Counted from the stretch's first letter, positions 52,352-61,427 are shown. The stretch is 64,000 nucleotides of DNA from Thioclava indica (GCF_000714545.1 NZ_AUNB01000009.1:1-64000); one strand, 5' to 3'. Translations and numbers: made by a program. The notes: generated by a model from the letters alone, not told the origin.

Positions 52352-52482
52352 TCGTGGGCTTAGAAGGCGGTCTGCAACCCGGCCCTTGCCCTGCCTTTTT
52401 GCTCCCGTGGCTGTGTGATCGCACCCCCTTCCCTCTGACGACGAATCCCTTATGCTATCTGCAGGATAAAGAAGGGAACGGC

Positions 52483-52935
52483 ATGACGCGTTCGATCGAT
52501 TACGGCAATCTGATGCATGATGCGATGCGCGGGCTGATCCAGACCGTGCTTGAAGATATTGCCGCGAACGGTTTGCCGGGTGAACATCATTTTTTCATCA
52601 CCTTCGATACCCGCCACCCCGATGCCGAACTCGCCGATTGGCTGCGCGAACGCTATCCCGAAGAGATGACGGTCGTCATCCAGCATTGGTATGAGGGGCT
52701 TGAGGTCACCGATGACGGGTTTTCGATCACGCTGAATTTCGGCAATGCGCCCGAGCCGCTTTATGTGCCCTTTGACGCGGTCTCGACTTTTGTCGACCCG
52801 TCCGTCGAATTCGGCCTGCGCTTTGAAACGCAAGCCTATGACGAAGACGAGGTGGAAGCCGACGACGAGGAAGAAGCTGCCCCCGCACCGCGCGGCGATG
52901 CCGAAGTCGTCAGTCTCGATCAATTCCGTAAATAG
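52483..52935 (+). CDS. sspB: SspB, ClpXP adaptor for ssrA-tagged proteins (alpha type)
   Basis: The 150-residue adaptor delivers tmRNA-tagged proteins to ClpXP. The N-terminal domain (residues 1-105) shows IDYGNLMHDAMRGLIQTVL, HHFFITFDTRHPDAEL, TVVIQHWYEGLEV and FGNAPEPLYVPFDAV, matching the alphaproteobacterial SspB family. An acidic, disordered linker (EDEVEADDEEEAA) leads to the short C-terminal ClpX-docking peptide VVSLDQFRK. The start at 52483 follows AGAAGGGA. The ssrA gene it works with lies about 650 bp upstream. Confidence 0.94.
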   Translation: MTRSIDYGNLMHDAMRGLIQTVLEDIAANGLPGEHHFFITFDTRHPDAELADWLRERYPEEMTVVIQHWYEGLEVTDDGFSITLNFGNAPEPLYVPFDAVSTFVDPSVEFGLRFETQAYDEDEVEADDEEEAAPAPRGDAEVVSLDQFRK

Positions 52936-53038
52936 CGCGAACCTGCCCTGACGGCAGTATACATCCGCATACCGATTGCAAATCGTCCCCGCTCGGCCTA
53001 AAACGCGCAAGAGTTTTGCGCAGTTCATGGAGGCCCTG

Positions 53039-54433
53039 ATGACCGCGACACGCACCGAAACCGACAGCTTCGGCCCGCTTGAAGTTCCCGCCGACAAATA
53101 TTGGGGCGCGCAAACGCAGCGCTCGATCATCAACTTCCCTATCGGATGGGAGCGCCAGCCAGTGCCGATCATCCGCGCGCTGGGCGTAATTAAGAAAGCC
53201 TGCGCTCAGGCCAACAAGGCGCAAGGCGCGATGGATGCGAAAGTCGCGGATGCGATCATCGCTGCCGCCTCTGAGGTGATCGAGGGCAAGTTCGACGATA
53301 ACTTCCCGCTCGTCGTGTGGCAAACTGGCTCGGGCACGCAATCGAACATGAACGCCAATGAGGTGATCTCGAACCGCGCCATCGAAATGCTGGGCGGCAA
53401 GATGGGGTCCAAAGATCCGGTCCATCCCAACGATCACTGCAATATGGGCCAGTCCAGCAACGACACCTTCCCCACCGCAATGCATGTCGGGATCGCGATG
53501 CAGGCGCGCGACGTGTTGCTGCCGGGCTTGCGCAAACTGCACGCAGCACTTGAGGCAAAATCATTTGCTTTCAAAGACATCATCAAGATCGGGCGCACCC
53601 ATACGCAGGACGCCACGCCCCTCACGCTGGGTCAGGAATTCTCCGGCTACGCGCATCAGGTGAAAAAGGGGATCGAGCGGGTCGAAGCTTGCTTGGGCGA
53701 TATTTACGAACTCGCGCAGGGCGGCACCGCCGTTGGCACCGGGCTGAACACCCGCAAAGGCTGGGCGGAAACAGTGGCTGCAAATATGGCCGAGATCACC
53801 GGCCTGCCCTTTATCACCGCCCCCAATAAATTTGAGGCCTTGGCCGCGCATGACGCGATGGTGATGTTCTCGGGCGCGCTGAAAACCGTGGCGGCCTCGC
53901 TGTTCAAGATCGCCAATGACATCCGCCTTCTGGGTTCTGGCCCGCGCTCGGGTCTGGGGGAGCTGATCTTGCCGGAAAACGAACCTGGCAGCTCGATCAT
54001 GCCGGGCAAAGTGAACCCGACGCAGGCCGAAGCGCTGACGATGGTGTGCGCACATGTCATGGGCAATGATGCGGCGGTGGGCTTTGCCGGCTCGCAAGGC
54101 CACTTCGAGCTGAACGTCTATAACCCGATGATGAGCTATAACGTCTTGCAAAGCATGCAGCTTTTGGGCGACTCGGCCTCGGCCTTCACCGATAACATGG
54201 TGGTCGGCATCGAGGCTAACCTGCCACGTATCGACAAGCTGATGAAGGAATCGCTGATGCTGGTCACAGCCCTTGCGCCCACCATCGGCTATGACAACGC
54301 GACCAAAGTGGCGAAGACTGCGCATAAAAACGGCACTACGTTGAAGGAAGAGGCAATCGCACTCGGCTTCGTCGATGAGGCCACGTTCGACGCAGTGGTG
54401 CGCCCTGAACAGATGATCGGCCCAAAAGACTGA
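53039..54433 (+). CDS. fumC: Class II fumarate hydratase
   Basis: The 464-residue TCA-cycle enzyme interconverts fumarate and malate without an iron-sulfur cluster. The start at 53039 follows GGAGG by five bases. It shows [35 protein letters not shown], the substrate-site [31 protein letters not shown] with the catalytic His, and the signature [11 protein letters not shown] holding the flexible SS loop. Length and motifs are those of FumC. A strong terminator follows. Confidence 0.97.
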   Translation: MTATRTETDSFGPLEVPADKYWGAQTQRSIINFPIGWERQPVPIIRALGVIKKACAQANKAQGAMDAKVADAIIAAASEVIEGKFDDNFPLVVWQTGSGTQSNMNANEVISNRAIEMLGGKMGSKDPVHPNDHCNMGQSSNDTFPTAMHVGIAMQARDVLLPGLRKLHAALEAKSFAFKDIIKIGRTHTQDATPLTLGQEFSGYAHQVKKGIERVEACLGDIYELAQGGTAVGTGLNTRKGWAETVAANMAEITGLPFITAPNKFEALAAHDAMVMFSGALKTVAASLFKIANDIRLLGSGPRSGLGELILPENEPGSSIMPGKVNPTQAEALTMVCAHVMGNDAAVGFAGSQGHFELNVYNPMMSYNVLQSMQLLGDSASAFTDNMVVGIEANLPRIDKLMKESLMLVTALAPTIGYDNATKVAKTAHKNGTTLKEEAIALGFVDEATFDAVVRPEQMIGPKD

Positions 54434-54456
54434 TCTTTTGCGCCGCGTAAAAACGC

Positions 54457-54489
54457 AAAGGGGTGGCCGCGATTGGCCACCCCTTTTTT
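54457..54489 (+). terminator. Intrinsic terminator of fumC
   Basis: The stem AAAGGGGTGGCC/GGCCACCCCTTT has a 6-nt loop and a T6 tract. It lies 24 bp after the fumC stop. Confidence 0.93.
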
Positions 54490-54519
54490 GTCCAGTAAAG
54501 CTGTGGCAAACTCGCGCCT

Positions 54520-54702
54520 ATGAGCAACGTCACCAATCTCAACCAATTCCGCAAACAGCAGGCCCGCGTGAAAAAGCGCGCGCAGGGCAATGAAAACGCT
54601 GTTAAATTCGGCCGTAGCAAAGCCCAATTTTCACTCGAGGATCGCCAAAGGGACAAGGCGCGTCGGGATTTGGACGGGCATGCGCATGAGGACAAAGAAT
54701 GA
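54520..54702 (+). CDS. DUF4169 family small basic protein
   Basis: The 60-residue basic protein MSNVTNLNQFRKQQARVKKR... contains KFGRSKAQFSLEDRQRDKA, the pattern of DUF4169 (V-x-N-L-x-x-x-R-K near the N-terminus, NAxxFGRxKxxxxxxxxxxxxA). Function is unknown. It overlaps the next gene by four bases (ATGA), so the two form a translationally coupled pair; the same pair is common in Rhodobacteraceae, in my recollection. Confidence 0.88.
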   Translation: MSNVTNLNQFRKQQARVKKRAQGNENAVKFGRSKAQFSLEDRQRDKARRDLDGHAHEDKE

Positions 54703-54923
54703 GCCGCCCGAAAAAGCGCTCTCTGACCTTGGGCGGGCATCGGACGTCAGTGACTTTGGAAGATGAATTCTGGCAAGCCTTTCGCGATATCGCGGACGAA
54801 AAAGAAAAAGGCATCAACGAGTTAGCAGCTGAAATTGATGTGGATCGCGGTGTCGATGCCGGGCTTGCCACAGCGATCCGGCTATACGTCTTGGCCCATT
54901 ACCGCTCGCGCGAATCCTCGTAG
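54699..54923 (+). CDS. Ribbon-helix-helix domain protein
   Basis: The 74-residue protein has the ribbon-helix-helix layout: a strand SLTLGGHRTSVTLEDEFWQA followed by two helices (FRDIADEKEKGINELAAEI and GLATAIRLYVLAHYRS). This is the RHH_4-type family of small alphaproteobacterial proteins, presumed DNA-binding dimers. It is coupled to DUF4169. Its 3' end overlaps the convergent olsA gene by 25 bp. Confidence 0.88.
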   Translation: MSRPKKRSLTLGGHRTSVTLEDEFWQAFRDIADEKEKGINELAAEIDVDRGVDAGLATAIRLYVLAHYRSRESS

Positions 54924-55726
54924 GGTAGCCCCGCACGCACGGCGTGCTCGGCACGCAACGCCAGCTCTTTGCGCGAGGCGAAATCGGCGACGTCAAGCGG
55001 GTCGTGAAACACGATATCCACCGCCCCTTGGCGTCGCTGCGCAAGCACCTTGAGGAGATGCGGGCCAAAGCTCATCTCACCCCACCAACCGTAAAACCGC
55101 GCATCTTCCTCATCGGGCGGATGATAGATCACCGTGACCGGTTGGATCTGCATGATCCGGTCCAGTCCATGACTGAAGAACGCCTCGAAAAGCGTTGGTT
55201 TAAAAGGTAAAACACGGCGCGCGTCGGTCGAGGTGCCTTCCGGAAAAAACAACAAATGATGCCCCGCGCGGATGCGCTGCTCAAAGACTTGCTGCTGGAT
55301 CTTCGCCTCGCGCCGATCCCGACGAATGAACACCGTTCCCGTCGCGCGCGCGAGCCAACCGATCATCGGCCAGCGCGCGACCTCGGCCTTGGAGACGAAA
55401 TAAATGTTTTGGCAGGCATTGAGCGCGAAAATATCCAGCCATGAGCCATGATTAGCCACCACAGCGCCGATATGATGCATCGGGCGTCCGCGCACGCGAT
55501 AGCGCATACCGAGGATCGGAAAGGACATGCGGCAGACCGTTCGGGTGATACGAGGCGTCCACGGGCGGTTGAGACCGTGAAGCGGGCGCTCAATCAGGCG
55601 CAAGAGCAACAGCAAAACCAAGCCGCCATAACACAACGCTGCCAGCGCAACCCCGCGCAGCAACGCACGCAACCAGCCAAGCGCGGATATGCGTGTTTGT
55701 GGCGGTTCTTGCGCGTCCCAGCTCAT
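54899..55726 (-). CDS. olsA: 1-acyl-glycerol-3-phosphate acyltransferase family, OlsA-like O-acyltransferase
   Basis: The 275-residue membrane protein has a hydrophobic segment LRGVALAALCYGGLVLLLLL at about residue 22. PlsC motifs: NHGSWLDIFAL (NHxxxxD, catalytic His-Asp), VFIRRDRREAKI and FFPEGTSTD (glycerol-phosphate-type site). Its start overlaps the stop of the N-acyltransferase gene by four bases (ATGA). This pairing is that of olsB-olsA, where OlsA adds the second acyl chain to lyso-ornithine lipid. A general lysophosphatidate acyltransferase role remains possible. Confidence 0.85.
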   Translation of the reverse strand: MSWDAQEPPQTRISALGWLRALLRGVALAALCYGGLVLLLLLRLIERPLHGLNRPWTPRITRTVCRMSFPILGMRYRVRGRPMHHIGAVVANHGSWLDIFALNACQNIYFVSKAEVARWPMIGWLARATGTVFIRRDRREAKIQQQVFEQRIRAGHHLLFFPEGTSTDARRVLPFKPTLFEAFFSHGLDRIMQIQPVTVIYHPPDEEDARFYGWWGEMSFGPHLLKVLAQRRQGAVDIVFHDPLDVADFASRKELALRAEHAVRAGLPYEDSRER

Positions 55727-56499
55727 GCGCGGCCTTCGAAACGACGGGTGTAAAATGCGCGATGTTTGTCGCTCATCGCCTTGGTATCCATCAATAAAAG
55801 CACATCGGTGGTGTTGAACGGCTTATCAATATAGGCACCCTCGCCGACAAAGCCGCCGAGACGCAGGTAGGCCTTGATCAGGTTGGGCATCGCCGCCATC
55901 GCGGCGCGCCGATCAAGGTCATGCGCACTCACAAGATCCATCGGCTGGAACGCCTCGGGCAGCGCGCGCGGACGCAGGTTTTCAGGCGCGAGGTGGTGGT
56001 GATGCAACCACGACAGCGGCTGCGCCAATGCGCCGGAATCTGTGCCATGAAACGAGGCCACACCGAACAGGATTTCGACCTCATGGGCCAGCACATAATC
56101 GGCCAGCGCGTTCCACAACAGCAGCATCGCAGCCCCGCCGCGATAGTCGGGGTGCACGCAAGAGCGCCCTAATTCCAACAGCTTACGACCCGATCTTTTG
56201 AGCCGGTCCAGATCATATTCGCCATCGCAATAAAACCGCCCCGCCGCGCGCGCCTGATCAGAGCGCAGCAAGCGATAGGCCCCCACCACGTGCACTCCCT
56301 CGGGCAGATTTCGATTAATCAGCAGCAGATGATCGTAAAGCGGATCGAGCGCGTCCTGCTCAATTTGCGCTGCGTGATCAACGGTTTCGCCCCCGCCACC
56401 CAGCTCTTGCACGAACACACGGTAGCGCAGCCGCTGTGAGGCGACCAGATCGGCCTCGCTTTGTGCAAGCCGGATTTCGAATGACGCCGTGTCGATCAC
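55723..56499 (-). CDS. olsB: OlsB-type ornithine-acyl-ACP N-acyltransferase
   Basis: The 258-residue GNAT-related protein starts at GTG (56499). It has LRYRVFVQELGGGG near residue 25, HVVGAYRLLRSDQA near 80, GRKLLELGRSCVHPDYRGG near 110 (the conserved E-x-G-R-S-C-V-x-x-x-x-R) and LFGVASFHGTD near 150. This pattern is the hemolysin-related acyltransferase family that contains OlsB, which transfers a 3-hydroxyacyl chain to ornithine. With OlsA this gives phosphorus-free ornithine lipids, common under phosphate limitation. Confidence 0.87.
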   Translation of the reverse strand: MIDTASFEIRLAQSEADLVASQRLRYRVFVQELGGGGETVDHAAQIEQDALDPLYDHLLLINRNLPEGVHVVGAYRLLRSDQARAAGRFYCDGEYDLDRLKRSGRKLLELGRSCVHPDYRGGAAMLLLWNALADYVLAHEVEILFGVASFHGTDSGALAQPLSWLHHHHLAPENLRPRALPEAFQPMDLVSAHDLDRRAAMAAMPNLIKAYLRLGGFVGEGAYIDKPFNTTDVLLLMDTKAMSDKHRAFYTRRFEGRA

Positions 56500-56522
56500 G
56501 CGCAGCAGTTCCCCTTAACGTG

Positions 56523-56536
56523 TTACACTGGTGTAA
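56523..56536. promoter_or_regulatory. 14-bp inverted repeat upstream of olsB
   Basis: TTACAC-TG-GTGTAA is a perfect dyad 24 bp upstream of the olsB GTG. It may be an operator or part of the promoter. No Pho-box-like pair of repeats is visible. Confidence 0.4.
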
Positions 56537-56638
56537 AAACCTGCGCGCCGCTTGGCAATATTTCCTTGCGCTCGGCGACGGCGTAGCGCAACCTAGGGAT
56601 GTATTTTTCCGCCGCCTCGCAGGTTTGTTAACCTTTTG

Positions 56639-56818
56639 TCAACTCTGATCGCGCACAACAAGTTCTAGCGCCACATTGCGCCCATCAATCACCTTCTTAC
56701 CTGCATGCTCGAAATTGACCGTGACCCTCTGCGCGATCCGCGATTGCACCTGACCGATCCCCCATTCGGGCATTTTCGGATTTCTGACCAGCATACCAGG
56801 TTCAAGAATTTCGTACAT
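56639..56818 (-). CDS. DUF3553 family small protein
   Basis: The 59-residue protein starts at the ATG ending at 56818 with GAGGG upstream. It contains LEPGMLVRNPKMPEWGIGQV and VTVNFEHAGKKVID, the DUF3553 pattern of a small beta-barrel (KOW/Tudor-like) domain also found in UvrD-like helicases. Function is unknown. It is divergent from chpT; 25 bp separate the two starts. Confidence 0.88.
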   Translation of the reverse strand: MYEILEPGMLVRNPKMPEWGIGQVQSRIAQRVTVNFEHAGKKVIDGRNVALELVVRDQS

Positions 56819-56843
56819 GTCGCCCTCACTTTCGGAGATATAG

Positions 56844-57467
56844 ATGCCTTTTGAGACCGCAGATACAAGCCTGAGTGATGCGGATTTGTCCGCCCTTTTG
56901 GGATCGCGCCTGTGCCATGACTTGATCAGCCCTCTGGGCGCGATTGGCAATGGGGTGGAGCTGCTGGCGATGTCGGGTCAGCAAAGTGGCCCTGAGATGG
57001 ATTTGATCGCGCAAAGTGTGACGGCGGCCAATGCGCGCATTAAGTTCTTTCGCGTCGCCTTCGGGCAAACCAGTGCCGAGCAGCGGATCGGTCGTTCGGA
57101 AATTGCCAAGCTGCTAGGCGATCTCTCCAGTCTGGGGCGGATTACCCATGACTGGCAGATTGACGGGGATCAGGCGCGCTCTGAGGTGAAACTGGCGTTT
57201 CTGGCGGTGCTATGCCTGGAAACGCTGCTGCCTTTTGGGGGCGAGATCATCGCGCAGGCCACGCCCGAGGGCTGGGAAATCAGCGCGCAATCGGACAAAA
57301 GCCGCGCCGATCTCACCCTTTGGGAGCGGCTGAATGACGGTGCTAATGCCGGAACCGAGATCACGCCTGCGCAGGTGCAATTTGCGCTATTGCCCCGCGA
57401 GATGGCCCGTCAGGGGCGGCAGGCCAAATGGGAAATTTTTGAAGATGGCGGGATGATCCGGCTTTAG
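56844..57467 (+). CDS. chpT: ChpT-like histidine phosphotransferase
   Basis: The 207-residue protein has an N-terminal DHp-like helix pair with SRLCHDLISPLGAIGNGVEL, where His near residue 25 receives the phosphate, and a C-terminal half that is a degenerate ATPase-like domain without nucleotide motifs. This is the ChpT family. In Caulobacter it passes phosphate from CckA to CtrA and CpdR; in Rhodobacteraceae the CckA-ChpT-CtrA path controls motility and gene-transfer agents. No other pathway gene is in the window. Confidence 0.9.
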   Translation: MPFETADTSLSDADLSALLGSRLCHDLISPLGAIGNGVELLAMSGQQSGPEMDLIAQSVTAANARIKFFRVAFGQTSAEQRIGRSEIAKLLGDLSSLGRITHDWQIDGDQARSEVKLAFLAVLCLETLLPFGGEIIAQATPEGWEISAQSDKSRADLTLWERLNDGANAGTEITPAQVQFALLPREMARQGRQAKWEIFEDGGMIRL

Positions 57468-57474
57468 GCGCGGG

Positions 57475-58740
57475 TTAAGGGCGCACGGCGCCCTTGCCCG
57501 TCACCTGATACTTGAACGAGGTCAGTTGTTCTGCCCCGACCGGCCCGCGCGCGTGCAGCTTGCCCGTGGCGATCCCGATTTCGGCGCCCATCCCGAACTC
57601 GCCGCCATCGGCAAATTGCGTTGAGGCATTGTGCATCAAGATTGCACTGTCCAGACGCTCGAAAAAGCGCGCGGCCACGGTCAAATCCTCGGTCACGATC
57701 GATTCGGTGTGCTGGCTGCCATAGCGGCGGATATGCGCAATCGCGCCTTCGACGCCATCCACCAGTTTCGCCGCGCAGATCATATCCAGGAACTCGCGCC
57801 CGAAATCATCCTCGGTTGCGGCAACCGTGCCTTCAATTTCGGCCAAAGGCCCGTCTGCGCGCACCTCAACACCGGCTGCGATCAAATCATCGATCAGCAC
57901 GCTGCCATGGGTCTCATAGAACGCCCGATCAATCAGCAGACATTCCATCGCGCCGCAAATCCCGGTGCGCCGGGTTTTGGCGTTGAGCGCAATCGCGCGC
58001 GCCATTTCCAGATCCGCGGCGCCATCGGCATAGACGTGACAGATTCCTTCAAGATGGGCAAAGACCGGCACGCGGGCCTCGGCCTGAACCAAGCCCACCA
58101 GCCCTTTGCCCCCGCGCGGCACAATCACGTCGATAAACTCGGTTGCGCGCAGCATCTGCGTCACAGCGGCGCGGTCGCGCGTCGGCACAAGCTGGATCGC
58201 GGCCTCGGGCAAGCCCGCAGCGCGCAGCCCATCCAACAGACAGGCATGGATCGCGCGGCTCGAATGATAGCTTTCCGAGCCGCCACGCAAGATCACCGCA
58301 TTGCCCGATTTCAGGCACAGCGCCCCGGCATCCGCCGTCACATTGGGGCGCGATTCATAGATCACGCCGATGACGCCCAAAGGCGTGCGCACGCGCTCGA
58401 TATGCAGCCCCGAGGGCATGTCCCACTGCGCAATCACATCGCCCACCGGATCGCGCTGTTCGGCCACGGTGCGCAGCCCTTCGGCGATCGCGCCAATGCG
58501 CCCCTCATCCAGCATCAGCCGGTCCATCATCGCCGGGCTGAGCCCCTTATTGGCGCCGTAAGCCATATCCTCGCCATTGGCGGTCAGGATTTCAGCGCGG
58601 CGCGCCCAAACGGCATCAGCCGCCGCGATCAAAGCCGCGCGCTTGCTCTCGCTGCTCGCAAAGGCCAGCTCCGCAGCCGCGGTCCGTGCCGCCTGCCCCA
58701 TCGTGTCGATCAGCGCTTTGGCATCCAGATCGTCTTTCAT
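57475..58740 (-). CDS. proA: Glutamate-5-semialdehyde dehydrogenase
   Basis: The 421-residue enzyme reduces gamma-glutamyl phosphate to the semialdehyde in proline synthesis. The start at 58740 ([15 protein letters not shown]) gives the normal length. It shows [46 protein letters not shown] and [15 protein letters not shown], in which the Cys is the catalytic thiol, then [12 protein letters not shown] and [19 protein letters not shown]. The ATG overlaps the stop of the small membrane protein gene upstream (58737-58740). proB is not in the window. Confidence 0.96.
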   Translation of the reverse strand: MKDDLDAKALIDTMGQAARTAAAELAFASSESKRAALIAAADAVWARRAEILTANGEDMAYGANKGLSPAMMDRLMLDEGRIGAIAEGLRTVAEQRDPVGDVIAQWDMPSGLHIERVRTPLGVIGVIYESRPNVTADAGALCLKSGNAVILRGGSESYHSSRAIHACLLDGLRAAGLPEAAIQLVPTRDRAAVTQMLRATEFIDVIVPRGGKGLVGLVQAEARVPVFAHLEGICHVYADGAADLEMARAIALNAKTRRTGICGAMECLLIDRAFYETHGSVLIDDLIAAGVEVRADGPLAEIEGTVAATEDDFGREFLDMICAAKLVDGVEGAIAHIRRYGSQHTESIVTEDLTVAARFFERLDSAILMHNASTQFADGGEFGMGAEIGIATGKLHARGPVGAEQLTSFKYQVTGKGAVRP

Positions 58741-58997
58741 TTCGTATCCTCCGCAGCCCGCCCGGCCTTGCCCGTTTTCACCCATTGCGCCAGCTTGACG
58801 GCCAGAATAATCCACGGCAGCCCATGCAGGCACAGATCAAACCAATCCACAGGGCGCACCAGCGTGCCTGCCGCCAACATCTTGAGTTTTTCCCAGATAT
58901 GCGGCTCTGGCGTGAACGGAGCCAATCCCAGAAATCCGGCCAAAATCGCCGCTTGCAACAGCGTGATATGGTCAAATAGGCGTTTGATCAGGGACAT
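58737..58997 (-). CDS. Small membrane protein, paralog 1
   Basis: The 86-residue protein starts at the ATG ending at 58997 (CGGAGG upstream). Two hydrophobic segments, [16 protein letters not shown] and [14 protein letters not shown], flank the conserved [16 protein letters not shown]. It is a paralog of the protein at 59074-59304. Databases often label this family a RND transporter, but at this size it cannot be a RND pump. Its stop overlaps the proA start, so the two are coupled. Confidence 0.8.
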   Translation of the reverse strand: MSLIKRLFDHITLLQAAILAGFLGLAPFTPEPHIWEKLKMLAAGTLVRPVDWFDLCLHGLPWIILAVKLAQWVKTGKAGRAAEDTK

Positions 58998-59073
58998 CGG
59001 CGTTCCTCCGTGCGTTCAACCCAGCGATATAGAGATTGGCGCGCGAAAGCTCAACGTATCTTTGGGGGCGCGC

Positions 59074-59304
59074 TTAGCCTGGAAAGGCCAGAAACAGCAG
59101 CTTGCCGATCAGCAAAATAAAGGGTGCGGCATGCAGTACGAGATCAAAAATATCGATCGGTTTGCGCAGCGTGCCAGCTGCCAGCATCTTGAGCTTTTCC
59201 CAGATATGAGGCTCGGGGACGAACGGCGCGAGACCCAATGTCAGCGAGGCAATCACCGCCAGCCCCAGCGGAATATCGTCAAAAAATGCGCGGATCTGAT
59301 CCAT
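59074..59304 (-). CDS. Small membrane protein, paralog 2
   Basis: The 76-residue protein starts at the ATG ending at 59304; a TTG nine bases upstream is possible. It shares the stretch [16 protein letters not shown] exactly with paralog 1, as well as LGLAPF before it and a D-x-F-D-L-x-L-H segment after it. Two membrane segments. Function is unknown. It lies 76 bp upstream of paralog 1 on the same strand and next to a tRNA-Asp gene, consistent with an old tandem duplication. Confidence 0.8.
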   Translation of the reverse strand: MDQIRAFFDDIPLGLAVIASLTLGLAPFVPEPHIWEKLKMLAAGTLRKPIDIFDLVLHAAPFILLIGKLLFLAFPG

Positions 59305-59328
59305 GAAAACCAACTTTAAGGGGAAAAG

Positions 59329-59405
59329 TGGCGCGGTTGACGGGACTCGAACCCGCGACCCCCGGCGTGACAGGCCGGTACTCTAACCAACTGAGCTACA
59401 ACCGC
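59329..59405 (-). tRNA. tRNA-Asp (GTC)
   Basis: The 77-nt cloverleaf includes an encoded CCA (59329-59331). The acceptor stem is GCGGTTG/CAACCGC with discriminator G. The anticodon loop CTGTCAC gives GTC. T-loop TTCGAGT. A near-identical copy lies 30 bp upstream on the same strand. Confidence 0.97.
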
Positions 59406-59435
59406 GCATTTACGCTCGGGCGATCCGGATGATGA

Positions 59436-59512
59436 TGGCGCGGTTGACGGGGCTCGAACCCGCGACCCCCGGCGTGACAGGCCGGTACTCTAACCAACTG
59501 AGCTACAACCGC
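59436..59512 (-). tRNA. tRNA-Asp (GTC), second copy
   Basis: It is 77 nt with encoded CCA, the same as the copy at 59329-59405 except for one base in the T-loop (TTCGAGC instead of TTCGAGT). Anticodon GTC. The two copies form a tandem pair and are probably cotranscribed. Confidence 0.97.
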
Positions 59513-60097
59513 TTACACCATCCGCCCGGATCGCCACCCGAGCGTTGGGGGGTATTACGCGCCCCCCCGCGCCTCGTCAAGCGGGCCATTGCGAAAAAGT
59601 TGCGACTATTTTTGCAGCGTTGCTGCAGACATTCGCCAGGCACCACTGGCGGGCCGATCGTTTCACGAACGAAGACGCAGGCTGCGCGCCCAGATCGCGT
59701 CTTTGAGCAAACGGATGTCACGCGATTCTAGTCGCAACAGTAGCCGCTGTCGCCGCGCGCCAGTAACGCAAGTATATCCGTTAGTGATCTTTCAGCTTAT
59801 ATCGTCGTAAGCATTTAGTCGCGCATTTCGCACATTTCGGATCATTTAGGCTCATGGCGATGCGCCGGTCATCACAGCGAGCACCATGAACAAACTACGC
59901 TTATCCAATGCGGGCTAAGGATCTCTTTTCTGTGCTTGCCTACCGCACTCCGGTGCGCGAAACTGGGGCCCTCACTAAAGGACATCCCTTAACGCTCATG
60001 GGATCCAGCACTAAGCGGAAATGTCGCAGAGGAAGTTGCGGGAAAATTTTGTTCCACCCCTGCAATCTTAAGATTGAAATGGGCGAGAGAACGGAAA
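59513..60097. other. Non-coding stretch between tRNA-Asp and the acetyltransferase gene
   Basis: I find no gene, no tRNA fragment and no terminal inverted repeat in these 585 bp. Short frames here lack ribosome-binding sites and protein-like composition. The region gradually becomes more AT-rich toward the acetyltransferase. The tRNA promoter should lie near 59520-59560. Confidence 0.5.
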
Positions 60098-60856
60098 ATG
60101 GCAATTCAGACGATTAAGGTCACCGCAGAAATCGCAGAAATTCTAGCGGAGAACCTTGTAGAGTATAATCAGGCGCAAAAGAAGTCCCCCATCAAAGCCG
60201 GCACCGAAATTACGGTAGACGATGGAGCACCATTTGAGGCATTCACGCGCCATCCTAACAAACGGATAATATCGGCAGGGGCTTTCACACATATCGTTGA
60301 TGCAGAAAATAATTTTTTTATGTTCAAAACCGGTCGATACTGCTCCATTGCCAGAGGAACGAGAATCGTCAACGGTCATCATCCAATACATTCGGTGACG
60401 ACAAATCCTTTTCACTACGGCGAGTATTACAAAGAGAATTTGCCACCGGAACTGCGCTATACTGGCCCGGTCGAGACATTCACAAGAAGTTATGGACGCG
60501 GGAAGATCGGCAACGATGTTTGGTTGGGAGCTTACTGTATAATACGCAGCGGTGTTTCAATTGGTGACGGTGCTGTCGTAGCCAGTGGGAGCGTCATCAT
60601 GAAGGATGTTCCTCCATATACGATCGTTGGAGGGAACCCAGCAAAGAAAATTCGTCCACGCTTCCCACAAGAGATTACAGATCGCCTTATAGACCTAAAA
60701 TGGTGGCAATACTGCCCTTCTGGGTTTCGGGATTTGGACATGTTCGATGTTTGTGGATTTCTAGATAGCATGGACCAACGAAAGGCTGCAAACGAACTAA
60801 AGGCGTTCACTCCAACGACGATGAAATTCATGAACGGCAGTCTGGTTGTGGTATAA
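60098..60856 (+). CDS. CatB-type (left-handed beta-helix) O-acetyltransferase
   Basis: The 252-residue protein is read from the ATG at 60098 (GAGAG upstream). The hexapeptide-repeat beta-helix is clear: [20 protein letters not shown] then [20 protein letters not shown] and [14 protein letters not shown]. The active-site His region is [16 protein letters not shown], as in xenobiotic/chloramphenicol acetyltransferases and sugar O-acetyltransferases. It would transfer acetyl from acetyl-CoA to a hydroxyl of an unknown acceptor. Codon use is visibly AT-richer than the flanking genes and it sits alone between tRNA clusters, suggesting horizontal acquisition. Confidence 0.88.
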   Translation: MAIQTIKVTAEIAEILAENLVEYNQAQKKSPIKAGTEITVDDGAPFEAFTRHPNKRIISAGAFTHIVDAENNFFMFKTGRYCSIARGTRIVNGHHPIHSVTTNPFHYGEYYKENLPPELRYTGPVETFTRSYGRGKIGNDVWLGAYCIIRSGVSIGDGAVVASGSVIMKDVPPYTIVGGNPAKKIRPRFPQEITDRLIDLKWWQYCPSGFRDLDMFDVCGFLDSMDQRKAANELKAFTPTTMKFMNGSLVVV

Positions 60857-61189
60857 ATATCTCTCAATTTTGGACCGAGACGCGTTGAGCGATAGGTGCT
60901 TGGCTCAACTTAAAACCGCTTGTAGCTTGTCGCAACCTATAGGTTCATTTCACGCGCCCATATCAATGTTACTGAGAAACTCCTTTAAGCGCTCCTTGGA
61001 GAAATCCTCTAATAAGTCATCCATTAGGTCTGAATTTTAGTTCAGGGACTCATAAGGACAGTGGGTGCGCGCACCGCATCCTTCTTCCTAGCGCAAGCAC
61101 GAGACGGAGGTAGCCTCTCCCACTTCCAGTGCCGATGTGCGAGATCTTGCCCGTCCTAATGGGACCTATTTTGCAACCATCAAACGGCC
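60857..61189. other. Non-coding stretch downstream of the acetyltransferase gene
   Basis: No gene or mobile-element remnant is recognised. The composition is mixed and moderately AT-rich. Stops occur in all frames within short distance. Confidence 0.45.
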
Positions 61190-61214
61190 AAAGCCCTTTG
61201 TTTGCGAGGGCTTT
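61190..61214. terminator. Hairpin downstream of tRNA-Val (TAC)
   Basis: The stem AAAGCCCT/AGGGCTTT (61190-61197 and 61207-61214) has a 9-nt loop and lies 22 bp downstream of the tRNA on the minus strand. It has only short T-runs on both sides, so efficiency is uncertain. Confidence 0.55.
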
Positions 61215-61235
61215 TAATGATTTCAAAGGGGTATC

Positions 61236-61311
<76 letters not shown>

Positions 61312-61427
61312 CCTGCCCGCTCTTTAATCGGGTCGCGCCCTGCAAGCAAGAGCGGTTTTAGCTTTCCTGCGCAAAGCCCTGAAACGACCAAGGCGCGCCC
61401 GGATCAGGGGCGCGCCTTAGGGGGTAA

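Noticed and set aside
58737-59304. RND efflux transporter annotation for the two small membrane proteins
   Set aside because: RND pumps have about 1,000 residues and 12 helices; these have about 80 residues and two helices.
57631-59319. 562-codon plus-strand frame antisense to proA and the two small membrane genes
   Set aside because: It lies wholly opposite well-supported genes and has the His/Arg/Gln-rich composition expected from reading high-GC genes backwards.
59513-61235. Integrative element with integrase and attachment repeats between tRNA genes
   Set aside because: No integrase, recombination gene or duplicated tRNA end is visible; only composition and location suggest transfer.
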